A DNA stretch of 64,000 bases from an uncultured Eggerthellaceae bacterium (GCA_937892845.1 CALBGP010000021.1:62001-126000); one strand, 5' to 3'. Shown: positions 41,462 to 50,288, counted from the first letter of the stretch. Numbers and translations are program-made. The notes: a model not told the origin generated them from the letters alone.

Positions 41462-42952
41462 TCAGCCACGTTCATCAACGCCGTCGATCAGATCAAGCAG
41501 CTCCTCTCGATTGCCCACGCCAAGCTTCGCATAGATATGCCGCACATGGGTACGGACGGTGTTCTCCGAAAGGAACAGCTTTCGAGCGATGTAGGCATGG
41601 CTGTACCCGCGCCCGAGATAGAACAGCACCTCCACCTCACGGGGAGAAATGCCGCACGATTCGCGCAACTCCTCGCAACGGCGGCGGATGAAGTCCTCGG
41701 GGCGCACTTCGTCCTCTATGCGGGCAGTCTGCTCAACACGCGTTTCGAGCGCGAAAGAGGCGGCGATGAGCGCCATGTACACCGCCAGAAGAACAACGCA
41801 CAGGTCCTTCCCTCCCAGTCCAACCACATGTATGGCCACGATTCCCAGCAACCCCGCCAGCCCGAACACGGAAATTGAAGCCGAATACACGACAGCAGGA
41901 TGGAGCCGCACGCTGCACGCCGTCGCGGTCATGGCAGACCATACGGATAACTGGATGATGACGAAACCCGCTGACTGGAGAATCTGAAAGATCGCCGACG
42001 CAACCGAGCTCTCTTCAACCCCGATCACGGGCAATGCGAGAATGACCGCCACCGCGGCAGGCAGCAACGTGCCATGCATCATACGGAGCCGCGAAACACC
42101 TCCCCCGCACACCGAGAAGACAAGCACCACTCCCGCTCCGAGCAACTCGCCGACCAAACGCAACATCCCGAGATGCTCAAGGACATCAAAGCGGCTTTCA
42201 CCGGAAACCACCGGATCCCAAGTGAGGCCGAAGATGAAAACCATAAGAGCGGCGCCCACGAGCGGCATCCATAGCATCTTGACCGCAACAACCACCTGAG
42301 AGCGAACCCCGACGAAGCCCGTTGAGTAGTCGATGCCCGCTCCCGAATCAGCAGGCGACGTCACCTTCAGAAAGCGTGCTGCGAAAAGGAAATGAGCGAC
42401 AGCGCCGAGTACGATCACAAAGGTGTAATGCATTCCGGAATCCCTGGAAAGAGAGACGCAGGCATAAACAACTTGGCCGATAGCAAGCGCAACCGCAGAA
42501 ACAGCGAGAGCATGAAGCGGCTCATCCCGAGCGAAAAGAACTCCCCAGCTCATCACGACCAGCATCACCCCAAAGCCACCAAGCGCGCCAACGAGAGCCG
42601 CCGCAAGCCACGGAGCAACGCCAAGCAAAGGCTGCGCCACCGCAAAGATGCAGGCACCTACAAGCAGGACTGAACCTGAACGGTTCCACGACCCGACGCG
42701 CGAATCGTCAACCAAGGGAGCTTCAGGGGCTATATGGGTGAAAGCCACGACAAGTGCGCAAGCAACACCGAAGACCAGCACTGAGGCGCAAACGCTTACG
42801 CCGAAAGCGAAAGACCCTGGAGCAGTAAGGGCACCAGACGGGCCGCCGGACAGAAACAATCTGATTGCCGCATACGCCAAGGCGGCACCAACAGCGCAGA
42901 CCGCCGCATCGGCATCAAGCCAGGCCTGCCGCCTGGAATCCATTGCACGCAT
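41462..42952 (-). CDS. Membrane-spanning LuxR-family transcriptional regulator (second copy)
   Basis: A 496-residue regulator. Roughly 12 hydrophobic helices fill residues 15-400; the LuxR HTH is at the C terminus (ISPREVEVLFYLGRGYSHAYIA, LSENTVRTHVRHIYAKLGV). ATG at 42952 with GGGAGGG 6 bases upstream; a start at 42970 would lie within that site. Divergent from the flavoprotein at 43242 with a striking repeat structure between them. It is related in architecture, not closely in sequence, to the regulator at 9524. Likely senses the substrate of the adjacent reductase. Confidence 0.9.
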   Translation of the reverse strand: MRAMDSRRQAWLDADAAVCAVGAALAYAAIRLFLSGGPSGALTAPGSFAFGVSVCASVLVFGVACALVVAFTHIAPEAPLVDDSRVGSWNRSGSVLLVGACIFAVAQPLLGVAPWLAAALVGALGGFGVMLVVMSWGVLFARDEPLHALAVSAVALAIGQVVYACVSLSRDSGMHYTFVIVLGAVAHFLFAARFLKVTSPADSGAGIDYSTGFVGVRSQVVVAVKMLWMPLVGAALMVFIFGLTWDPVVSGESRFDVLEHLGMLRLVGELLGAGVVLVFSVCGGGVSRLRMMHGTLLPAAVAVILALPVIGVEESSVASAIFQILQSAGFVIIQLSVWSAMTATACSVRLHPAVVYSASISVFGLAGLLGIVAIHVVGLGGKDLCVVLLAVYMALIAASFALETRVEQTARIEDEVRPEDFIRRRCEELRESCGISPREVEVLFYLGRGYSHAYIARKLFLSENTVRTHVRHIYAKLGVGNREELLDLIDGVDERG

Positions 42953-42964
42953 AACATCCCTCCC

Positions 42965-43022
42965 AATCATCCGAAACTATACCATCACTGTTTTTGGTGA
43001 CGTATCACTGTTTCGGATGATT
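42965..43022. promoter_or_regulatory. Composite inverted/direct repeat between luxR and the third flavoprotein
   Basis: Outer perfect 13-bp inverted repeat AATCATCCGAAAC (42965-42977) / GTTTCGGATGATT (43010-43022). Inside, ATCACTGTTT is repeated at 42984 and 43004 (20 bp, two helical turns), and TCAC-N8-GTGA spans 42985-43000. It begins 12 bp from the luxR start, so it probably controls both genes. Confidence 0.7.
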
Positions 43023-43241
43023 CGCATCCTACGGTCCGGTTCACTGATTCCCGCGATACCCATCCCGGGCCGGCAAGGCCACCATCGTGAAACGGCTCAA
43101 CGTTTGCAGCCGAACGATCGAAGGAAGCACCGCGGAACAATGCTCAACCCATCCGCTCCCCCTCCCCTGCGCAACTCCGGATTCAGCAGAGTTCCCGCGG
43201 CGCACCTGCATCGAAAACCCGTACATCAAAAGGAGGAAATG

Positions 43242-45182
43242 ATGGCGAACACGAACTGGACACGTCGTGACTTCTTCAAAGGCGCGGCCGTGGGGACCAT
43301 GGGCGTCGCAGCGCTGGGAGCATTCGGATGCGCTCCGAAATCCAACGGAAGCACGGCGTCATCCACCCCGTCGTCTGAAGGGGCTGAAGCGAAAACCTAT
43401 GACGTCATGAAAGAGCTCTCAACATTCAACCGCGCAGAGAACCCAGACAGGGTCGCACCGACAACGCCGAAGGAATACATCACCTCCAAAGGCGATGGCG
43501 TCCTGTCGGCCGGCGGCGGATGCGACCCGCTCGGCATCGATCCCGCCGATTTCATGCTCAATGTTCCCGCATGGCTCGGAGCTGCACCGACCATCGACGA
43601 GATAGCCGACGAGGAAGAAGCCGAAGCGCTTGTAATCGGAGCAGGCAACGCCGGAACCGCCGCAGCCCTGCATGCCCAGGTTCTCGGCGCTTCAGTAGTC
43701 ATGGCCGAAATGCAAACATACGACGAGTACGACGAGTACGCTTGCGACATGGCCTGTTACAACTCCAAGATCTTCCTGGACAAGGGAACTCCCGAAATTG
43801 ACACCATGGAAGTGTTCAACGAATACATGCGCCTCTCCCGCGGCCATGCCCACCAGAAGATCGTCCGTGACTACGCCACCCGCTCCGGTGAAATGCTGGA
43901 CTTCCTGATGGAGTACATTCCTGCCGAATATATTGAGAAGTACGCCAAAACCTCAAACTACAAAGGCAACGAAAACTTCTCCGGCGAATGCTGCGGCCAG
44001 ATGTCCTGGCCGGCGATGACCCAATGGCGCGACGCTGAGACGAACATCAACATGTGGCCGTTCGTGATCCGTTCGGTCCACTCCGCGTTCGAAGCCCAGG
44101 GTGGATCAATCAAATGGGGGTATCAAGGCGTTGTACTGTGCCAGGACGAATCCGGTTCGGTCACGGGTGCGATATTCAAGGACATCGACGGTGCCTACCA
44201 TAAAATCAATGCGAAGGCAGTGCTTGTCGCCGCTGGCGACTTCGGCGGAAATCCTGACATGCGCCTGGACCTTTCGGACCAGATGCGAAACCTCGCATGG
44301 TCCATGGGCAACGACCGTACCGACGTTTCCACCATCGGCGGCATGGGCCGCGACGGTTCGGGCATCCGCATGTGCATGTGGGCAGGCGGAACCATGGAAG
44401 GCGGACCTCGTGCAGGACAGGCAGCGGGAATCAACGGCGTTCCCGGTTTCGCGTTCGGCGGCACATGGCCCTGCTTCGGAAACGACGGCAAGCGCTTCAT
44501 GAATGAAAGCCTGATCAAGCATGGATCCAACGGTTACCTGGACATGCTTCCCGCAGACCAGATCCTCGCAAATGTGACGGACTCGAACTGGGAAACATAC
44601 CTGAGCTATCAGGGATTCGGTCACGAGACCATGGACCGGTCATCGGACTACATGGTTGAAGAGGTGCGACAGAACATGGCCGATTACACCACCGGCCCTG
44701 ACGGATTCAATGTCCGAGCCTTCTCCCGATTCGGTAAGGAATACAGCCCTGTTTATGCAGCCGATACGCTCGAGGAGCTCGCAGATATTATCGGCTACAA
44801 GGACCAGGCCAAGGAGAATTTCCTGGCAGAGGTCGCCCGCTATAACGAGCTATGCGCCAAGGGCCACGATGACGACTGGGGCTGCGACCCGCAGAATCTT
44901 TTCCCGATCAAAGATGCCCCCTTCTTCGCCAGCTTCTCGAAAACCGGCGGAAACCCCTCGGGAGGACTCTGCCAACACGCAGCAATCTGCACCGATGGAC
45001 GCTACCAGGTTCTCACTGGCGCAAAATCCCCCATCAAGGGACTTTACGCTGCAGGAAACACGTGCGGTCAGCGATATGGCATCCAGTACGCCACCCCTAC
45101 TGCCGGCAATAGCTGTGCTTCTGCTCTGACCAGCGGATACTGCGCAGCTGAAAGCATAGTCGAAGACATCAAGAACGCTTAG
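43242..45182 (+). CDS. Tat-exported FAD-dependent reductase lipoprotein (third paralogue)
   Basis: A 646-residue flavoprotein. Tat motif TRRDFFKG and lipobox GAFGC occur near the N terminus. A long linker precedes the FAD site EALVIGAGNAGTAAALHA at about residue 130. Cys-rich DEYACDMACYNS and FSGECCGQMSWPAMTQW segments and the C-terminal GNPSGGLCQHAAIC ... GLYAAGNTCGQRYGIQY set it apart from the other two. No haem motif. ATG 43242 has AGGAGG 5 bases upstream (ATG 43239 is too close). It is followed by a radical SAM gene. Exported respiratory reductase with unknown acceptor. Confidence 0.87.
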   Translation: MANTNWTRRDFFKGAAVGTMGVAALGAFGCAPKSNGSTASSTPSSEGAEAKTYDVMKELSTFNRAENPDRVAPTTPKEYITSKGDGVLSAGGGCDPLGIDPADFMLNVPAWLGAAPTIDEIADEEEAEALVIGAGNAGTAAALHAQVLGASVVMAEMQTYDEYDEYACDMACYNSKIFLDKGTPEIDTMEVFNEYMRLSRGHAHQKIVRDYATRSGEMLDFLMEYIPAEYIEKYAKTSNYKGNENFSGECCGQMSWPAMTQWRDAETNINMWPFVIRSVHSAFEAQGGSIKWGYQGVVLCQDESGSVTGAIFKDIDGAYHKINAKAVLVAAGDFGGNPDMRLDLSDQMRNLAWSMGNDRTDVSTIGGMGRDGSGIRMCMWAGGTMEGGPRAGQAAGINGVPGFAFGGTWPCFGNDGKRFMNESLIKHGSNGYLDMLPADQILANVTDSNWETYLSYQGFGHETMDRSSDYMVEEVRQNMADYTTGPDGFNVRAFSRFGKEYSPVYAADTLEELADIIGYKDQAKENFLAEVARYNELCAKGHDDDWGCDPQNLFPIKDAPFFASFSKTGGNPSGGLCQHAAICTDGRYQVLTGAKSPIKGLYAAGNTCGQRYGIQYATPTAGNSCASALTSGYCAAESIVEDIKNA

Positions 45183-45206
45183 GCCGAAAACCAGTTTTCC
45201 CACCAC

Positions 45207-45243
45207 GCAAAGGGCGCCATCCGAACCGGATTCCGCCCTTTGC
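45207..45243 (+). terminator. Hairpin between the third flavoprotein and radical SAM genes
   Basis: 10-bp stem GCAAAGGGCG / CGCCCTTTGC around a 17-base loop that can itself pair (ATCCG-AAC-CGGAT). No T tract follows, so it may be an attenuator or RNA-stability element rather than a full terminator. Confidence 0.55.
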
Positions 45244-45302
45244 GGTCTGCCCGCGCGAAAACATCCGACAGGGCAGTCCGGAGGCAACCATCAGGAGGCT
45301 CC

Positions 45303-46241
45303 ATGCCACACGCATTCGAACAGCTCAAATCAAAAGAAGAAGGCACTTTAAGGCCAATCGCAATACAGCTCATCATCCCATTCTGCATCCACCATTGCCC
45401 GCTGTGCAAACGAACAATGGTCCAGGGAAGAAACACCGAGCTCATGCACGCATACATGAAGGCTTTGCAACGTGAAATAGATGCGAACGCCGATCAGTTC
45501 AGCGATTGCGAGGTGAAAGCGATTCGCCTTGATGGCGGACTCGCCTCCATGGCCCCTGCCTCGGATGTCTCCGAAACCATCAAGCAGATAAAAGCCCGCT
45601 ACCACGTTTCACATGACGTCGAAATCACCATAAGGGCATCAATCTCCGACATCTCAGGTGCCTCGATGCCGTTTTTCCTCCGCTCCGGAATCACGCGTTT
45701 CGATTTTGAAATGATGTCACTGGATTCCTTCGACTTTCCAAAGGTCAACCAAAGAGACAATCTCAGGGATTTCCCTATCGTCTGCGAATGCTTCCTGCAT
45801 TCATACGCAAACGAAAAACTGGGCCTCGTCCTGGCATACGGCTTGAAAAACGACGATGCTCCGCTGAGACGCTCTGCGCTTGCATGCGTTCGTGGAGATG
45901 CTAGCCACATCGAACTGATCGAATACGAAGGCGAAGATGCAGCGGACACCGCTGAGAAAAACACTCAGCTTGAAATGATTCGCTCCGTCTTCAAGAAAGC
46001 TGATCTGGAAGAATACGCGCCCTTGATGTTCGCACGCAACGGCCGTAAGGATCGGTTCAACACCTACACCGTCTCAAATTTCGACACCGTTGGATTCGGG
46101 CTGGGAGCTATCACGCGATTCGACGGCGCAATGACGCAAAACACCGACCTCATGGATGACTATCTCGCCCATTCTGACGACTTTCGCCTCATAACGGTAA
46201 AAGCGGAGAGCCTTCAGGCAGGACAGGACCATGAGGAATGA
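45303..46241 (+). CDS. Divergent HemN/HemW-like radical SAM protein
   Basis: A 312-residue protein. IIPFCIHHCPLCKR provides C28-x3-C32-x2-C35, the 4Fe-4S/SAM motif in a HemW-like context. The usual GGGTPS motif is replaced by LDGGLASMAP, and FGVQS by FDFEMMS, so it is far from true coproporphyrinogen oxidases. The end DTVGFGLGAITRFDG resembles the HemN/HemW SFGAGAHS region. GGAGG lies 5 bases before ATG 45303. Its place 120 bp after the flavoprotein suggests a maturation, haem-related or substrate-related role in that pathway; this is inference. Confidence 0.78.
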   Translation: MPHAFEQLKSKEEGTLRPIAIQLIIPFCIHHCPLCKRTMVQGRNTELMHAYMKALQREIDANADQFSDCEVKAIRLDGGLASMAPASDVSETIKQIKARYHVSHDVEITIRASISDISGASMPFFLRSGITRFDFEMMSLDSFDFPKVNQRDNLRDFPIVCECFLHSYANEKLGLVLAYGLKNDDAPLRRSALACVRGDASHIELIEYEGEDAADTAEKNTQLEMIRSVFKKADLEEYAPLMFARNGRKDRFNTYTVSNFDTVGFGLGAITRFDGAMTQNTDLMDDYLAHSDDFRLITVKAESLQAGQDHEE

Positions 46242-46258
46242 CGAAGCAGCCGACCGTT

Positions 46259-46717
46259 TTAGCGTGTCCAGATGGGATTGAAGACAAGGTTGTAATAGGT
46301 TGCCGCAGCGAGCATGATGCAACCCAAAATCACACACACGACAGCCCACATCCGCTGACGGCGCAGATACTCTTCCTTGGTTACGCCCTTCTGCGCTGCA
46401 CGATGCCACGCGATCGGCTGCGACACGATGGAGAACGCAACGGTCAGCGCCACCAGCACAACGAAGACGGCCACACCCAAAGACACCGTCAGGGGCGTAG
46501 GCGTGGCAACGGCCGCGACGAAGCAGTTATCCGCCACAAGCCAGAGCGGGTAGAAGATGATGGAGACCCAGAAGCCATGGATGGGACCCCAGACGGGCGG
46601 CAGAAAGAAAGCCCCTATGTTGAAGCGCGGAATACCCTCAAGGAACTTCCGCTCCTCTTTCAAGCGGGCATCGGGAATGGTCGGTGCACCGGCACCTTTC
46701 TTGGCAGACGAAGCCAT
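46259..46717 (-). CDS. Conserved small membrane protein
   Basis: A 152-residue protein with a charged N terminus, the segment FLEGIPRFNIGAFFLPPVWG entering a first hydrophobic region, and two further helices (SLGVAVFVVLVALTVAFSI and WAVVCVILGCIMLAAATYY). I cannot assign a function. AAGGGG precedes ATG 46717. It follows the hydrogenase-protease homologue by 10 bp and is probably cotranscribed. Confidence 0.78.
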   Translation of the reverse strand: MASSAKKGAGAPTIPDARLKEERKFLEGIPRFNIGAFFLPPVWGPIHGFWVSIIFYPLWLVADNCFVAAVATPTPLTVSLGVAVFVVLVALTVAFSIVSQPIAWHRAAQKGVTKEEYLRRQRMWAVVCVILGCIMLAAATYYNLVFNPIWTR

Positions 46718-46727
46718 GGAAAACCCC

Positions 46728-47276
46728 TTACTCGGTAGGCTGCGATGCGGATGCACCCGGCGTATCACCGGCCGGAGCGCTCACGCACGAGCCATCGGCA
46801 CGGCACACCGCAACCCCGCGGCGAACAAGTTCGGCAACGACGCTTTCAACCAACAGCGGCAAGGCAGCCTCCACCTTCGGCGTAAGACCGACGACAAGCG
46901 ATGAGGGGCTCATGTTATCAACCTGCATGCCGAAGCAGATGCCCTCAGCCGAATAACCGACCAATTCGGAAGCCTGGAGCACGTCTATGAGGCGAAGATC
47001 GTGAAGGGACTGCATCACACCGTGGCCCGCGATGGCATCGGGCTCGAAGCGAAAAACCGTACCGGGTTCGCTGCCCGTGTCGTCCACCGCATCTACGGTC
47101 AGGACGAAGTCGTAATCCCTGATGATGGGCAGCATGGCCATACCCATGCACCCCGCATCGAAAAGAACGGTGTCTTCGTCGAAGAGGTAATCGGATTTGA
47201 GACGCTCGTAGACCGCGGGACCGACCCCGTCATCGAGCATCAATTTGTTGCCTATGCAGAGAATCGCTGTTTTCAT
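46728..47276 (-). CDS. HybD/HycI-family hydrogenase maturation endopeptidase homologue
   Basis: A 182-residue protein with the family N terminus ILCIGNKLMLDDGVGPAVYERL, an acidic metal site (LTVDAVDD) and a His in GVMQSLHDLRLID, matching the three nickel-sensing ligands of HybD. Family members trim the C terminus of NiFe-hydrogenase large subunits. No hydrogenase gene is in the window, so the substrate lies elsewhere or the function has drifted. The C-terminal 30 residues are an unusual Ala/Pro/Ser-rich tail. TATAAT lies exactly 7 bases before the ATG, suggesting a leaderless mRNA. Confidence 0.85.
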   Translation of the reverse strand: MKTAILCIGNKLMLDDGVGPAVYERLKSDYLFDEDTVLFDAGCMGMAMLPIIRDYDFVLTVDAVDDTGSEPGTVFRFEPDAIAGHGVMQSLHDLRLIDVLQASELVGYSAEGICFGMQVDNMSPSSLVVGLTPKVEAALPLLVESVVAELVRRGVAVCRADGSCVSAPAGDTPGASASQPTE

Positions 47277-47283
47277 GGCCCTG

Positions 47284-47289
47284 ATTATA
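47284..47289 (-). promoter_or_regulatory. -10 box of a leaderless transcript (hydrogenase protease)
   Basis: TATAAT on the minus strand, 7 bases before ATG 47276. Transcription would start at or next to the start codon. No good -35 is visible. Confidence 0.55.
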
Positions 47290-47443
47290 CCGTTGCAGCA
47301 CCCCCGCTTCCCATCGGTGCCGCAAACGGCTGAAACAGGCACGGAGTCGGAGATGCTCGCACGCCGGGCGGTTGCACGCGCCGTTCGCACGTAGTTCCTA
47401 TGCGCGCGTAACTGTATTATGCGTGGCCTTTGAGCGCCCCGCG

Positions 47444-47471
47444 TTGCCTTCACGGCTCTGATTGCTATAAT
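47444..47471 (+). promoter_or_regulatory. Promoter of a leaderless transcript (phosphatase-like membrane protein)
   Basis: TTGCCT (47444-47449), 16-bp spacer, TATAAT (47466-47471), then 7 bases to ATG 47479, with no Shine-Dalgarno site. The start point should coincide with the ATG. Confidence 0.65.
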
Positions 47472-47478
47472 CGCGCCC

Positions 47479-49386
47479 ATGATTCAACGATTCCATACCA
47501 CCCTGCTCGGCACAGCTGCGCGCGCCTTCCTCTTCGCCATCCTCTGCGCTTTGGCTGCGTTGCTGGCTGCATCTTTCACGTCAAATATGGCCTCAGAAGC
47601 CTTCGCCGCCGACGAAGAGCAGGGCGAAATCATCGACATGAGCAACACCGAAGGCGTGCCCGACGTGTACCTGGTTGTAGCTCCCAACCTCACCTGGAGC
47701 GCCATTGACAACGACAACACCCCCAATCTGCAATACCTTGCCGGAAACAACGCGTGCGCGAACGTGATCACCCAGGATAAGGTGGATATCCCAGGGATGA
47801 AGACGTACTCGAACTTCCATTACACGCGCATCAACGCCATCAAAATGTCCCAGGTCGACGAGACCGTTGCGGCCATCTATGCAGGAATGGACGACATGGA
47901 CGCCCTCATAATCACGTCTTCGCCCGCTCTGGCCGAAAACCCTGATTACGAGCTGCCCGGATATGGCGTCTTCATCATGGTGGACGCAGGCGACAACGGC
48001 CTTCTGACCTCCACGACCGTACGGCGGAGCGGCCTTATCACCTCCGGCAATGCAGCGGAAGCAATCTGCAGCCTCCTCGAATCTCCGCAGATCAAGCCAG
48101 GGAGCCTGTCCATCTTCGCCTTCACGGGCCTCATGGGGGCCATCGACCGTACCACCCAGATGGCGCGCGACAACTCCATTGCGGTATCCATCAAAGACAC
48201 CGAACCGTTCTTCTACACCGTGCTGCTTGTGGTCATGGGCGTCACATTCCTGTTCAGCATCGTGCTGCTGTTCCTGGATATCCGCATCAAACCGGCATTC
48301 CTCAGACATATGCTGCCGGCAACGCGAATCCTATGGATAATCGCGCTTTCCATCCCGTTGGCGAGCTACCTCATGTTCTTGCAGCTCCCATCTTTCACCA
48401 CCGCCGAAATCACCTTCGACTACTTCATCTTCATGGTGATGGAGCTTTCATTCCTCTCGTTCATCATCGCTCTGGTGTTCCGCTGGACCTACTCACTGAT
48501 CTTCATCCTGTCCATCACCGTGCTCACGCTTGTGGCCGACCAGCTTCTGGGCGGACCCATGACCGCAACCGGCTATCTCAGCTACGCCCCCATAGAGGCG
48601 GTGCGTTATTACGGCTTGGGCAACGAGGGCGCAAGCCTGCTGTTCGGATCATGGATCATGCTTTCGGCCATCATTCTCAACACCGCGAAGTCCGAACGCT
48701 TCGCTAAGGCATTCAGAACATGGCTGTTCCCCGTGGCCACGGTCTTCATCTGCCTGGTCATAGGCGCTCCGTGGTGGGGAACGAACTTCGGCGTCATCAT
48801 CTGGGGTTCCGTGGGTGCGATAGCAGCTTGGACCATGTTCAACGGCTGGAAGCTCACGGCGAAAAGGGTTGCCGCCATCACGCTGGCCGCTGCCATCGCG
48901 GCATTCGGCGCGCTGGTGCTAGACACCGCATTCAACGACGAATCCCACCTGAACACCTACGCGGCCATCCTGGCAAGCGACGAATGGTACATGGTCATCC
49001 CCGACGTCATAGCCAACGTGTTCGAGCTCTCGTGGCACACCATTGTCTTCTCCCCCGCCCTGACCGTGGCATTCGTGGCCATCTTGGCGTTCATGATTGC
49101 CCTGAGTGTGCGCAAGCCCGGCGCGTATGCGGAATTCTGGCAGAACAACCGCGCCTTCAAGGGCGGCTACACAGCACTGCTCATCACAGCCATCATCATG
49201 CTGTTCGTGGAAGATTCGGGCATCCTCATGCCCGCGCTGCTTCTGCTCTATGCCCTGGCTGGACTGCTGTGGCTTGTCTGCAGCAACCACAGCTGGCATA
49301 TCCGCTGGTGGATGGCGCAACGCTTCAATGAAGGCGACACCAGCACGGCAACCGAGGACATGTCGGGAGCGCGTGCGGCCGAATAG
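47479..49386 (+). CDS. Membrane protein with alkaline-phosphatase-superfamily-like external domain
   Basis: A 635-residue protein. An N-terminal signal/anchor (AARAFLFAILCALAALLAASF) precedes a soluble domain of about 190 residues. That domain starts GVPDVYLVVAPNLTWSAIDNDNTPNLQYLA, resembling the phosphatase-fold domains of large actinobacterial membrane proteins, and ends at KDTEPFFYTVLLVV. About 12 transmembrane helices follow. The metal-binding residues of true phosphatases are not obvious, so it may be structural or sensory. The gene appears leaderless. Function unknown; a cell-envelope role is plausible. Confidence 0.7.
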   Translation: MIQRFHTTLLGTAARAFLFAILCALAALLAASFTSNMASEAFAADEEQGEIIDMSNTEGVPDVYLVVAPNLTWSAIDNDNTPNLQYLAGNNACANVITQDKVDIPGMKTYSNFHYTRINAIKMSQVDETVAAIYAGMDDMDALIITSSPALAENPDYELPGYGVFIMVDAGDNGLLTSTTVRRSGLITSGNAAEAICSLLESPQIKPGSLSIFAFTGLMGAIDRTTQMARDNSIAVSIKDTEPFFYTVLLVVMGVTFLFSIVLLFLDIRIKPAFLRHMLPATRILWIIALSIPLASYLMFLQLPSFTTAEITFDYFIFMVMELSFLSFIIALVFRWTYSLIFILSITVLTLVADQLLGGPMTATGYLSYAPIEAVRYYGLGNEGASLLFGSWIMLSAIILNTAKSERFAKAFRTWLFPVATVFICLVIGAPWWGTNFGVIIWGSVGAIAAWTMFNGWKLTAKRVAAITLAAAIAAFGALVLDTAFNDESHLNTYAAILASDEWYMVIPDVIANVFELSWHTIVFSPALTVAFVAILAFMIALSVRKPGAYAEFWQNNRAFKGGYTALLITAIIMLFVEDSGILMPALLLLYALAGLLWLVCSNHSWHIRWWMAQRFNEGDTSTATEDMSGARAAE

Positions 49387-49435
49387 CTGCTCACGGCAGA
49401 TGGCCCCACGCCGCATCAAGGGCCAACGTAAACGA

Positions 49436-50227
49436 TCAGAACAATCCGGAATCAAGCAAGCAACCAAGGGTCCTGATGTTCGCCCCCGCATGGACACGCA
49501 TCCAATCACGGCAGATGCGCAGGATAGAACGGGAAACATGAAGTTCAGGCGCTCGCGCAAGAACAACGTCGAAGGGTGACGAGAGCATGAACGCCGCCCA
49601 TGCGACGATATCCGACGAAAGCATATGCATCGAAGATGCTTCCGCTCGGCAATCCGGGCACACCGCTCCGCCCTCCATGACCGAAAACGCCATGGTGCGC
49701 GATGCCGAGAAATCGACCGGGCAACCGCAAACCGAGCACTGGGCGAAAGACGGACGCAAACCCGCGAAGGCGAACGACTTGAGCATGTATGCAGCGCACA
49801 AGGCAGCCCCGCGACGATTGCCGTCCGGCTCGGGAACCGAGAATTCAGCAGACAGCCTGTCAAGCACAGCAGAGGTCAACGGGTACAGTCGCGGTGAGGC
49901 TACCTGGGAATGCGTGAGCTTTTCTGCGGTTTCAGCGGCAAGCGCTGCGCACAACGCGAACTCCGGCGAAGCGCCGTCTGTACGGCATGCGAAGATGCGC
50001 GCTTCCTTGACTATGTCCAGATCGCCCCTGCCCTTGGCAAGCAGCAGATCCGCCTCCGTGTACAGCTCAAGACGCGCGGAAAACGGAGAGGATGGTTTTC
50101 TTGCCCCTTTCGCCACCGCCCTGATCTGACGTCCGTCCTGGGCCAGCGCCGTGACGATGAGGTCCGTTTCCTTGAGGCGTGTCCGCCGCAGGATGATGGC
50201 GCGAGCGGAATATGTTGTTTCTGCCAC
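49436..50227 (-). CDS. recO: DNA repair protein RecO
   Basis: A 263-residue protein with the N-terminal OB fold (TYSARAIILRRTRLKETDLIVTAL, VAKGARKPSSPFSARLELY) and a C-terminal zinc-like motif (C-x2-C in CSVCGCPVDF, CPDC). It loads RecA with RecFR. GTG start at 50227 with AAGGAGG 7 bases upstream. Confidence 0.95.
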   Translation of the reverse strand: MAETTYSARAIILRRTRLKETDLIVTALAQDGRQIRAVAKGARKPSSPFSARLELYTEADLLLAKGRGDLDIVKEARIFACRTDGASPEFALCAALAAETAEKLTHSQVASPRLYPLTSAVLDRLSAEFSVPEPDGNRRGAALCAAYMLKSFAFAGLRPSFAQCSVCGCPVDFSASRTMAFSVMEGGAVCPDCRAEASSMHMLSSDIVAWAAFMLSSPFDVVLARAPELHVSRSILRICRDWMRVHAGANIRTLGCLLDSGLF

Positions 50228-50251
50228 GCAGACACCTCCTTGCGGCTATCG

Positions 50252-50288
50252 AAAAAAGGCCGCACACCCGATTCGAGCATGCGGCCTT
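50252..50288 (-). terminator. Terminator after thrS
   Basis: 8-bp stem AAGGCCGC / GCGGCCTT with a 17-base loop; on the minus strand a T tract follows. It overlaps the 5' leader of recO. Confidence 0.82.

Noticed and set aside
42648..43241. N-terminal extension of the third flavoprotein by 198 codons
   Set aside because: It would run antisense through luxR and the repeat region; ATG 43242 has an ideal ribosome-binding site and starts the Tat signal.
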